A DNA stretch of 8,144 nt. It comes from CAYVUM01 sp964619055. GTDB lineage: Bacteria; Pseudomonadota; Alphaproteobacteria; Rhodospirillales; Defluviicoccaceae. Positions 1 to 5,932 of the stretch are shown piece after piece; positions within the stretch are counted from its first letter, which is position 1, and each line of letters begins with the position of its first letter. The stretch lies in the NCBI GenBank assembly GCA_964619055.1, contig CAZUDB010000080.1:1-8144 (forward strand), in the 5' to 3' direction. The notes below the pieces were generated by a model. That model was not told the origin of the DNA. It ran no database searches and saw nothing but the letters and a program-made list of their open reading frames with translations. Position numbers and translations under genes: made by a program.

Positions 1-1
1 G

Positions 2-2008
2 GGCATCCTCTGGCACATCTTCGAGAACGGCTGGGAGGACAAGGAGTTCATCCGCCAGCGCGTTTGGGGTCTCGACCAAATCCGACCCGAGGTGGCCAGG
101 TGGACGCCTGACGAGGTGGAACGCGTGACGGGTGTGCCAGGCTCGCAGCTTCGCCGCGTGGCCCGCACCCTGGCTAACAACCGCCCCGGAACGGTGATCT
201 GGTGCATGGGTGGCACCCAGCACACCATCGGCAACAACAACACACGAGCCTACTGCGTCTTGCAGTTGGTATTGGGCAACATGGGTAAGGCCGGTGGCGG
301 CACCAACATTTTCCGTGGCCATGACAATGTCCAGGGTGCGACAGACCTAGGTGTATTGTCGCATACGCTGCCTGGTTACTACGGCCTCAAAGCCGGGTCT
401 TGGAAACACTGGGCCCGCGTCTGGGAGACGGACTACGACTACATCAAGGGTCGCTTCAAAGATCAAAAGATGATGGAGGCAAGCGGCATCCCTGTGAGCC
501 GTTGGATCGACGGCGTGCTTGAGGCGAAAGAGAACATCGACCAGCCCGATCAGTTGAAGGCCATGGTGTTCTGGGGACATGCTCCCAACTCCCAAACCCG
601 TGGTCCCGACATGAAACGGGCCATGGAGGCGCTCGATCTGTTGGTGGTGGTCGACCCTTATCCAACCGTCACCGCCGTGATGCACGACCGCACCGACGGC
701 GCCTACCTGCTGCCCGCCGCCACCCAATTCGAGACCTACGGCTCCGTGACGGCGTCCAACCGGTCACTGCAGTGGCGTGAGAAGGTGGTCGATCCCTTGT
801 TCGAGGCAAAGACCGACCACGAGATCATCTACCTGCTCGCTCAGAAGTTCGGCATCGACCAAGAGTTGTTCAAAAACATCGCGGTGCACGGCACCGAACC
901 GCTGATCGAGGACATCACGCGTGAGTTTAATCGCGGCATGTGGACGATCGGCTACACTGGCCAGTCGCCGGAGCGGCTTCGACTGCACATGGCAAACCAG
1001 GCCACTTTCGACAAGACGACGCTGCAAGCCCACGGCGGACCCTGCGATGGCGATTACTATGGCCTGCCCTGGCCCAGCTGGGGATCGCCGGAGATGAACC
1101 ATCCCGGAACGCCGATCCTCTACGACACCTCCAAACCCGTGGCCGAGGGCGGGCTCTGCTTCCGCGCCCGCTTCGGGGTTGAGCGGGATGGCGAGAACCT
1201 GTTGGCCGAAGGATCCTATCCCATGGGCTCTGAAATCCAGGATGGCTATCCAGAGTTTACGATGGCCATGCTGAAAAAGCTCGGCTGGGATAGCGAGCTA
1301 ACGGCTGAGGAACGGGCCACCATTGAGGCAATCGCGGGCGACAAGACGAACTGGAAGACGGATCTCTCGGGTGGCATCCAGCGCGTGGCCATCGCTCACG
1401 GGGCGGCCCCCTTCGGCAACGCGAAGGCGCGCTGCGTTGTCTGGAACTTCCCGGACCCGGTTCCGATCCATCGGGAACCACTTTACACGCCGCGGCGGGA
1501 CCTGGTGGATCAGTATCCCACCTACGAGGACACCCGAGCCTACCGCCTGCCGACACTTTACGCCAGCATCCAGCAAAAGGACGTTTCTCAAGAGTTCCCA
1601 ATCATTCTGACGTCCGGGCGCCTGGTTGAATACGAAGGTGGCGGCGATGAGACGCGCTCTAATCCATGGCTCGCCGAGTTGCAGCAGGAGATGTTCTGCG
1701 AAGTCAATCCACGCGACGCCAACAACATCGGGATCAAGAACGGTCAGATGATCTGGGTCATCGGTCCCGAGAATGGACGCGTCAAGGTCAAGGCCCAGGT
1801 CACGGAACGGGTGGCGCCCGGCGTTGCCTTCATGCCGTTCCATTTCGGCGGCTGGTTCCAAGGCGAGGACCGTCGAAACAAGTACCCCGACGGTGCCGAT
1901 CCTTACGTTCTCGGCGAGGCCTGCAACACAGCCATGACCTACGGCTACGATTCGGTGACACAGATGCAAGAGACAAAGACAAGTCTTTGCCGCATCGAAG
2001 CCGCGTAA
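2..2008 (+). CDS. fdhA: Formate dehydrogenase alpha (catalytic) subunit, 5'-truncated by the window
   Basis: This is the catalytic subunit that oxidises formate to CO2 at a Mo- or W-bis-MGD centre. The frame is open from base 2 to the TAA at 2006-2008, giving 668 visible residues. FDH3-type alpha subunits are about 950 residues, so roughly 280 are missing. The lost part should hold the Tat signal, the [4Fe-4S] Cys motif and the Cys/Sec metal ligand, so Cys versus Sec is undecidable here. Visible residues about 99-115 carry the FDH signature GGTNIFRGHDNVQGATD, followed by LPGYYGL. The C-terminal molybdopterin dinucleotide-binding domain spans about visible residues 525-620 and includes ILTSGRLVEYEGGG, ETRSNPWLAELQQEMF and FMPFHFGGW. 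The tail TYGYDSVTQMQETK is typical of this group rather than of E. coli FdnG. The AAGGAG ribosome site of fdhB overlaps its stop codon, so the two are co-transcribed. Periplasmic location is inferred from the family. NADH-linked cytosolic FDH is unlikely because a cytochrome b subunit follows. Confidence 0.96.
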   Translation, partial: GILWHIFENGWEDKEFIRQRVWGLDQIRPEVARWTPDEVERVTGVPGSQLRRVARTLANNRPGTVIWCMGGTQHTIGNNNTRAYCVLQLVLGNMGKAGGGTNIFRGHDNVQGATDLGVLSHTLPGYYGLKAGSWKHWARVWETDYDYIKGRFKDQKMMEASGIPVSRWIDGVLEAKENIDQPDQLKAMVFWGHAPNSQTRGPDMKRAMEALDLLVVVDPYPTVTAVMHDRTDGAYLLPAATQFETYGSVTASNRSLQWREKVVDPLFEAKTDHEIIYLLAQKFGIDQELFKNIAVHGTEPLIEDITREFNRGMWTIGYTGQSPERLRLHMANQATFDKTTLQAHGGPCDGDYYGLPWPSWGSPEMNHPGTPILYDTSKPVAEGGLCFRARFGVERDGENLLAEGSYPMGSEIQDGYPEFTMAMLKKLGWDSELTAEERATIEAIAGDKTNWKTDLSGGIQRVAIAHGAAPFGNAKARCVVWNFPDPVPIHREPLYTPRRDLVDQYPTYEDTRAYRLPTLYASIQQKDVSQEFPIILTSGRLVEYEGGGDETRSNPWLAELQQEMFCEVNPRDANNIGIKNGQMIWVIGPENGRVKVKAQVTERVAPGVAFMPFHFGGWFQGEDRRNKYPDGADPYVLGEACNTAMTYGYDSVTQMQETKTSLCRIEAA

Positions 2009-2020
2009 GGAGTTCAAACA

Positions 2021-2620
2021 ATGGCACGAATGAAATTCCTGTGTGACGCCGAGCGTTGCATCGAATGCAATGCTTGCGTGACGGCTTGCAAGAACGAGCA
2101 CGAGGTGCCTTGGGGCATCAACAGGCGTCGGGTTGTTACGCTCAATGATGGCGAGCCCGGGGAACGCTCGCTCTCGGTCGCCTGTATGCACTGCTCCGAC
2201 GCACCGTGCATTGCGGTGTGCCCGGTGGACTGCATTTACGATACTGAAGAGGGCGTCGTTCTCCACTCCAAGGATCTTTGCATCGGGTGCGGCTATTGCT
2301 TCTTCGCCTGCCCGTTCGGCGCGCCCCAGTATCCCCAGGCGGGCAACTTCGGTAGCCGTGGCAAGATGGACAAGTGCACCTTCTGTGCCGGAGGGCCGGA
2401 GGACAACATGTCGGCAGCCGAGTTCCAGAAGTACGGCCGCAACCGCCTCGCCGAGGGCAAACTGCCCTTGTGCGCGGAGATGTGCGCGACCAAGGCACTG
2501 CTGGCCGGCGACGGCGACATGGTCTCCAACATTTATCGCGAACGCGTCGTCGCCCGGGGCTTCGGCTCAGGGGCCTGGGGCTGGGGGACGGCATACGGAT
2601 TGAAGGCCGGCGACACATAA
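2021..2620 (+). CDS. fdhB: Formate dehydrogenase FDH3-type beta subunit, four [4Fe-4S] clusters
   Basis: This electron-transfer subunit carries electrons from the alpha subunit to the cytochrome b. The 199 residues contain sixteen well-spaced Cys ligands for four [4Fe-4S] clusters: C13-x2-C16-x2-C19-x3-C23, C55-x2-C58-x4-C63-x3-C67, C87-x2-C90-x2-C93-x3-C97 and C119-x2-C122-x28-C151-x3-C155. Two of the sets end in CP (CPVDC and CPFGAPQY). The start at 2021 is supported by AAGGAG at 2007-2012, eight bases upstream, and the gene follows fdhA by 12 bases. Unlike E. coli FdnH (about 294 residues), it has no C-terminal membrane helix. The tail, after about residue 165, is Gly/Trp rich and hydrophilic. 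It also has no signal peptide, so export would be by hitch-hiking with the Tat-targeted alpha subunit, as known for related enzymes. Attachment to the membrane must therefore come from other partners. Confidence 0.95.
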   Translation: MARMKFLCDAERCIECNACVTACKNEHEVPWGINRRRVVTLNDGEPGERSLSVACMHCSDAPCIAVCPVDCIYDTEEGVVLHSKDLCIGCGYCFFACPFGAPQYPQAGNFGSRGKMDKCTFCAGGPEDNMSAAEFQKYGRNRLAEGKLPLCAEMCATKALLAGDGDMVSNIYRERVVARGFGSGAWGWGTAYGLKAGDT

Positions 2621-2648
2621 ACTTAAAACACGCCAGTTCGATCGGGCC

Positions 2649-2695
2649 GGGGGCGGCGGTTTCGCGTTAGCGGACAGTCGCCTCCACCCCCTTTT
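2649..2695 (+). promoter_or_regulatory. Possible intercistronic stem followed by TTTT (attenuator or processing hairpin)
   Basis: The 91-base gap between fdhB and the lipoprotein gene is far wider than the other gaps in this operon. In it GGGGG (2649-2653) can pair with CCCCC (2687-2691). Further GG/CC pairs at 2655-2656/2684-2685 and 2658-2659/2681-2682 are separated by single mismatches, and TTTT follows at 2692-2695. The loop is long (about 20 bases) and the stem interrupted, so it may be chance in GC-rich DNA. If real it could set the ratio of fdhAB to downstream messages. Confidence 0.22.
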
Positions 2696-2711
2696 CAGGC
2701 AGAGACAACCC

Positions 2712-2948
2712 ATGATCCGACTATTGATTGCGTTTGCAGCCATTATCCTTGTCCCAGGGTGTGATTTCGGCGAGCAGCGCCCACTAAACTACAAGAAAGG
2801 CGAATACTTGGGCACACCCCATCAACCTTTGGAGCCGGAGACCCTACAAGCGTTGAAGGTGCGCGTCGCTTACCAAGGCGACGTCATAGAACCATCCAAG
2901 CCCGTGGCGAACCCGCCGAGCGTACGACCACCGGGCCAGCCGCGATGA
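2712..2948 (+). CDS. Small predicted lipoprotein encoded between fdhB and fdhC
   Basis: The predicted 78-residue protein has a type II signal peptide. Arg3 is followed by a hydrophobic run (residues 4-14) and a lipobox-like LVPGC, with the lipidated residue at Cys17. This leaves a mature part of about 62 residues. Asp18 follows directly, and Asp at +2 is the inner-membrane retention signal of the E. coli Lol system. The mature part contains KKGEYLGTPHQPLEPETLQAL and then a Pro-rich tail from about residue 60. It has no Cys other than Cys17 and no heme motif. A modest AGGCAGAG lies upstream (2697-2704). The stop overlaps the ATG of a 29-codon ORF. I do not recognise a named family. Its position suggests an accessory or assembly factor for the FDH complex on the periplasmic face, for example docking the anchor-less beta subunit, but that is inference. 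That it is expressed is fairly likely, given a clean lipoprotein signal in an operon gap. Confidence 0.72.
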   Translation: MIRLLIAFAAIILVPGCDFGEQRPLNYKKGEYLGTPHQPLEPETLQALKVRVAYQGDVIEPSKPVANPPSVRPPGQPR

Positions 2949-3034
2949 GAACCGACGCTATGCGCCGCGCCCGCGTGTGTGCCACGTCGCATGAACGTTT
3001 CCGGGCGCTGTTCCGCTGGGGAGGTTTGAGATGA
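2945..3034 (+). CDS. Possible 29-residue micro-ORF bridging the lipoprotein gene and fdhC
   Basis: An ATG at 2945 overlaps the lipoprotein stop as ATGA (2945-2948). The frame runs 29 codons to a TGA that overlaps the fdhC start, again as ATGA (3031-3034). The peptide is Arg-rich (nine Arg, including MRRARV and the end WGGLR), with no membrane segment or known motif. It has no ribosome site of its own and would rely on coupling from the lipoprotein gene. The fdhC ribosome site (GGGGAGG, 3018-3024) lies inside its last codons. It may be a coupling device that carries ribosomes onto fdhC, or a chance ORF in GC-rich DNA. I cannot separate these from one sequence. Confidence 0.25.
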   Translation: MRTDAMRRARVCATSHERFRALFRWGGLR

Positions 3035-4122
3035 CATTGTCCTGTCGCGGCGTTGGCCGCATGCTCGTGTTTGCAACGCTGTTCGGCCTGATCGCGGCCG
3101 TGGCTGCCGTCACGGTCTGGATTACGTACAGTCCTGCCTCAGCTCAGACACAAGGACAAGTCCCCGGTAATGTGCTTGGTAGCGCCTCGGATGCCGAGCT
3201 TTGGCGAGCCGTCCGCGAAGGGGCGGCGGGAACCGTGTCCATTCCCGACACGAAAGCTGCGACCCTCGTGCAGTCGGAGGGCGACAATTGGCGGGCGTGG
3301 CGCAATGGGCCGATCTTCTGGGTCGGCGGCATCGCATTCTGGACGATGTTCCTTGTGATTTTCGGTTTCTATCAACTGCGCGGCAAGGTCCGCATCAGCC
3401 ATGGGCGTTCAGGCCGTTCCGTTCAGCGCTTCACGGCCCTGGAACGGTTTGCCCATTGGTTGACGGCCGGCTCGTTCATCGTGCTGGCCATCACTGGCGT
3501 AAACCTTTTGTACGGGCGCTATGTGGTACGGCTGTTCCAGGATCTGTTTGGCATCGAAGGCGCCTTGCCCGGTGGCGGCAGCGAAACATACGCAATGATC
3601 ACCCAGCTTGGCAAATATGCGCACAATTACGTGGCGTTTGCCTTTATGGCCGGTCTTGTTTTGATTTTTGTCCTGTGGGTTCGGTACAACTTTTGGGATA
3701 GGTATGACTGGGGTTGGATTAAAAAAGGCGGCGGCTTGTTCTTCGAAACCGAACATCCGCTGGCGGCAAAGTTCAATTTCGGCCAGAAAACCGTGTTTTG
3801 GATGGTGATCGGCGGCGGATTGGTGCTCTCAATCACGGGTCTCAATCTGCTGTTCCCCTTCCAATTCGCGGGCGTCGAGCAGATGCAGTGGATGCAAGCC
3901 ATTCACGGCACAGCGTCGCAAGTCATGTGCATGCTGATGCTGGCGCACATTTACATCGGCTCCATCGGCATGGAGGATGCCCTAAACTCTATGGTCTCCG
4001 GTGATGTGGATGAGAACTGGGCGAAGGAGCACCATGGCGCCTGGTACGATGAGGTGCGTGCTAAGAATCTGGTGCAGGCTTCTTCGGCCACAACCTCCGC
4101 GGGAGCAGCGCCGGCCGAATAG
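3031..4122 (+). CDS. fdhC: Formate dehydrogenase gamma subunit, membrane di-heme cytochrome b556, with N-terminal extension
   Basis: This subunit takes electrons from the beta subunit and reduces quinone at the inner membrane. It has 363 residues, against about 217 for E. coli FdnI. The C-terminal part aligns with FdnI from residue 135. The four heme b ligands of FdnI have counterparts: His142 (ERFAHW), His198 (KYAHNY), His292 (AIHGTAS) and His306 (LAHIYIG). The shared end WAKEHHGAWYDE is at 330-341. Core membrane helices lie at about 143-163, 200-219, 254-276 and 295-314. The N-terminal extension has a signal or anchor (11-30, possible ASA cleavage after Ala38), a soluble stretch 39-93 and an extra helix at 95-115. 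Longer gamma subunits are known in other bacteria, so the extension is not unique. The start is set by GGGGAGG at 3018-3024, six bases upstream. The ATG overlaps a 29-codon ORF. The C-terminal tail is Ala/Ser rich. Confidence 0.94.
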   Translation: MTLSCRGVGRMLVFATLFGLIAAVAAVTVWITYSPASAQTQGQVPGNVLGSASDAELWRAVREGAAGTVSIPDTKAATLVQSEGDNWRAWRNGPIFWVGGIAFWTMFLVIFGFYQLRGKVRISHGRSGRSVQRFTALERFAHWLTAGSFIVLAITGVNLLYGRYVVRLFQDLFGIEGALPGGGSETYAMITQLGKYAHNYVAFAFMAGLVLIFVLWVRYNFWDRYDWGWIKKGGGLFFETEHPLAAKFNFGQKTVFWMVIGGGLVLSITGLNLLFPFQFAGVEQMQWMQAIHGTASQVMCMLMLAHIYIGSIGMEDALNSMVSGDVDENWAKEHHGAWYDEVRAKNLVQASSATTSAGAAPAE

Positions 4123-4151
4123 GGGCGCGAACGTGCGCAGGCTTGGGGCGG

Positions 4152-4179
4152 ATCGTCGCGCGCCTACCGCGCGTACGAT
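4152..4179. terminator. Bulged GC-rich hairpin between convergent genes, candidate bidirectional terminator
   Basis: The arm ATCGTCGCGCG (4152-4162) pairs with CGCGCGTACGAT (4168-4179) over 11 base pairs, with a single unpaired T at 4174 and the 5-base loop CCTAC. It lies 29 bases after the fdhC stop, and one base beyond the stop of the small minus-strand gene. This is the place expected for a shared transcription end. No T-tract flanks it on either side, so a classical intrinsic terminator is not proven. It may instead protect mRNA 3' ends. Confidence 0.45.
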
Positions 4180-4180
4180 G

Positions 4181-4321
4181 TTAATCCGCGGGCGTGGGTG
4201 GCCGCGTCGTCTCGGGTGCGGAAAAGACGTTGGTGCTCGCGTCGTCTAGGCTTGAAAGTGCGAATGCTGCAATAACGGTAATGACCACCATGGCTGCCAG
4301 CGCGGCCCAAAGAGTCTTCAT
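4181..4321 (-). CDS. 46-residue single-pass membrane small protein, coupled to the WD40-cytochrome c gene
   Basis: Its ATG (4321-4319) overlaps the TGA of the upstream WD40-cytochrome c gene as ATGA, a classic sign of translational coupling. It runs to TAA at 4183-4181. A purine-rich GAAGGAAG lies 9-16 bases upstream of the start. The peptide starts MKTLWAALAAMVVITVIAAF, with Lys2 before a hydrophobic helix (about 4-22). It continues with LSSLDDASTN and a Pro/Thr-rich tail that ends PPTPAD. It could be an N-in/C-out anchor or an uncleaved signal sequence. There is no heme motif and no Cys. I do not recognise a named family. By analogy with small subunits of membrane cytochrome complexes, it may tether or stabilise the cytochrome c partner, but this is inference. 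The start overlap, ribosome site and clean membrane segment make a real gene likely. Confidence 0.7.
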   Translation of the reverse strand: MKTLWAALAAMVVITVIAAFALSSLDDASTNVFSAPETTRPPTPAD

Positions 4322-5673
4322 GGGTTCTCGCTTCCTTCGGGGTGTGGGCTCAATGACGGGTCTGGGGGCATGGTCAAGATCCGCAAATAGTCCACCAAGT
4401 CGTTGAGGTCGCTTGGATCGGTCACACGCTGCAAGGGCATTTTTGTGCCCGGCAGGAACTGATGGGGTCCATCACGAAACAGAGCCGTAAGGGTGTCCCG
4501 ATCCCATACGAGATCGGCGTCGCGAAGGGCCTGCGAGTATGGGTAACCGGGGACCGAGCCCGCGCGCCGACCAAACAAGCCGGCGAAATGGGGACCGGAA
4601 CGGCTTGCGTCCCCAGCGTCGATGTCGTGACAGGCCGCGCACGCGCGGTAGAGCTTTGCACCGGGATGCGTGCTGGTGAGCCAGGGTTCCGTGCGCGTGC
4701 CGGCGTGCTCATTTCTCGTGGGGCCGATGCGATCGCCTGTCTCCAGGTGCCAGACGCGGACACTGCCGTCGGACCCGGCCGTCATGGCAAAGCGTCCGTC
4801 GGGGCTGACCGCTGCGTCCCAGGCGGGGCCATCGTGGGCAACGATCCAGCGGATTAGCTCACCATTTGCCAAGTCCCAACGGGCCAAGCTGCCATCCTGA
4901 CCCGATGACAGAGCAGAATCCCGGTCCGGATGGAAGCGGACGGCAAGGACCGAGCCGTCATGACCCGTGAAGGTGCGCTCTTCCCGTGCTTCATGGAGGT
5001 CCCACAAGCGGACGACGCCGTCGTTGCCGCCAGTGAGCAGCAGCTCGCCGTCCGAAGATACGGCGAGTGCCGTTATGCCGAGAGCATGGCCCGACGGAAC
5101 GATCCGAAAACTGCCGTCGGCTTCCTGCCCGTCAATACGCCCGATCGCAAGATTGCCGCTGCGATCACCGGCGACAATGATTTCGACGGATGGCGCTATG
5201 GCAAGTGCGTTAATGGGGGCCCCTAGTTGCTGCTCGGCAATTAGGTGGCCCTCCGCCAGATCCCATAGCCGGATTGTGCCGTCCCAGCCGGCACTCGCTC
5301 CACGCCGTCCATCGGTGGACACGGACACCGCTGACACCTTGCTGCGGTGCCCCCTAAATATCTTGAGAGGATGGTTCTTTACCAAGTCCCAAACCACAAT
5401 CCGACCGTCATCACCACCGGACATGGCACGTTGTCCGAATGGTCCAAAAGCCACGGCGTTAACTGGCCCCGCATGACCGAGCATCGCTACAACTTCGTCG
5501 TGCGTAGCAAGATCCCAAAGACGAACCGTGTAATCGAAGCCAGCCGTTGCCGCTCTCGTTCCGTCCGGCGAAATGGCGATACCACGCACTATTCCGCCAT
5601 GACCAAATAAGTCGCCGTCAGCAGGCGAGGCCAGGAATATCAGCAAAAAGAAGGCAATGAAATAATACATCAT
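4318..5673 (-). CDS. Periplasmic WD40 beta-propeller fused to a C-terminal mono-heme cytochrome c
   Basis: This is a secreted electron-transfer or scaffold protein of about 451 residues. Numbering below is from the GTG at 5700, the alternative start, which gives 460. In that numbering Met10/Met11 (ATG ATG) begin a hydrophobic signal segment, and cleavage is likely after SPA (residue 27). An in-frame TGA just upstream (5706-5704) limits the choices. No start has a good ribosome site, and I prefer the ATG pair. Seven WD40 blades follow at about 31-64, 72-106, 115-148, 155-189 (degenerate, no WD), 201-235, 243-277 and 284-319, most with a GH start and a WDL end. The C-terminal class I cytochrome c domain (about 345-445) has C354-A-A-C357-H358, the FAGLFGRRAG loop and Met421 (GTKMPLQ) as distal ligand. 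It diverges from fdhD and converges on fdhC, so a role in formate respiration is plausible. Partner and direction of electron flow are unknown. Confidence 0.9.
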   Translation of the reverse strand: MMYYFIAFFLLIFLASPADGDLFGHGGIVRGIAISPDGTRAATAGFDYTVRLWDLATHDEVVAMLGHAGPVNAVAFGPFGQRAMSGGDDGRIVVWDLVKNHPLKIFRGHRSKVSAVSVSTDGRRGASAGWDGTIRLWDLAEGHLIAEQQLGAPINALAIAPSVEIIVAGDRSGNLAIGRIDGQEADGSFRIVPSGHALGITALAVSSDGELLLTGGNDGVVRLWDLHEAREERTFTGHDGSVLAVRFHPDRDSALSSGQDGSLARWDLANGELIRWIVAHDGPAWDAAVSPDGRFAMTAGSDGSVRVWHLETGDRIGPTRNEHAGTRTEPWLTSTHPGAKLYRACAACHDIDAGDASRSGPHFAGLFGRRAGSVPGYPYSQALRDADLVWDRDTLTALFRDGPHQFLPGTKMPLQRVTDPSDLNDLVDYLRILTMPPDPSLSPHPEGSENP

Positions 5674-5932
5674 TATGGAGTGTGCGGATTCTTGAGCCAC
5701 TCTTCAATCGTATTTTTCGTCCGACATCTGCTCCGACGTAAAAACTAACCCTTGGCTCTTTTGTCAGATCGATAAGGCTTCGCATGCTATGGCGCCGGAT
5801 TCGCCGCCGGACGGCCAAGATATCCTGCGTTCCCAAGTGAGAGTCATTGATTTGAACAGATTACCACCAAATATATCTAGGGTAAGGGTCGAGAAAAAGG
5901 CCAATTTTGGTCCGAGAGATGGGAGGCAACGG
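5674..5932. promoter_or_regulatory. Divergent intergenic region between the WD40-cytochrome c gene and fdhD
   Basis: Both minus- and plus-strand transcription must start here. It is visibly AT-richer than its flanks. On the plus strand a weak sigma70-like pair is TTGATT (5847-5852) with TATATC (5872-5877), 19 bases apart. An overlapping option is TTGAAC (5852-5857) with TATCTA (5874-5879), 16 apart. Either would give a leader of about 50 bases before the fdhD start at 5933. An earlier TTGTCA (5761-5766) lacks a good -10. On the minus strand I see no convincing box. No clear palindromic operator or riboswitch was found. All promoter assignments are tentative. Confidence 0.35.

Noticed and set aside
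1..300. Possible selenocysteine (in-frame TGA) in fdhA
   Set aside because: The Cys/Sec position lies upstream of the window. No in-frame TGA occurs in the visible part, so nothing can be concluded.
1298..2266. Minus-strand open frame of 322 codons across the fdhA/fdhB junction
   Set aside because: It lies opposite two clear genes, crosses their boundary, has no recognisable domain, and is expected as a GC-rich antisense shadow.
2133..2618. Long plus (2133-2603) and minus (2142-2618) frames inside fdhB
   Set aside because: Both are low-complexity Arg/Pro/Ser/Cys-rich translations in alternative frames of fdhB, whose own frame has all sixteen cluster ligands.
4967..5476. Plus-strand 169-codon frame opposite the WD40 gene
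   Set aside because: Translation is Ser/Pro/Arg-rich without motifs, and the minus-strand frame shows regular WD40 repeats and a heme motif.
4318..5673. WD40 segments as tandem DNA repeats or a CRISPR-like array
   Set aside because: The repetition is at protein level (about 40-residue blades) with diverged DNA. No direct repeats with spacers are present anywhere in the window.
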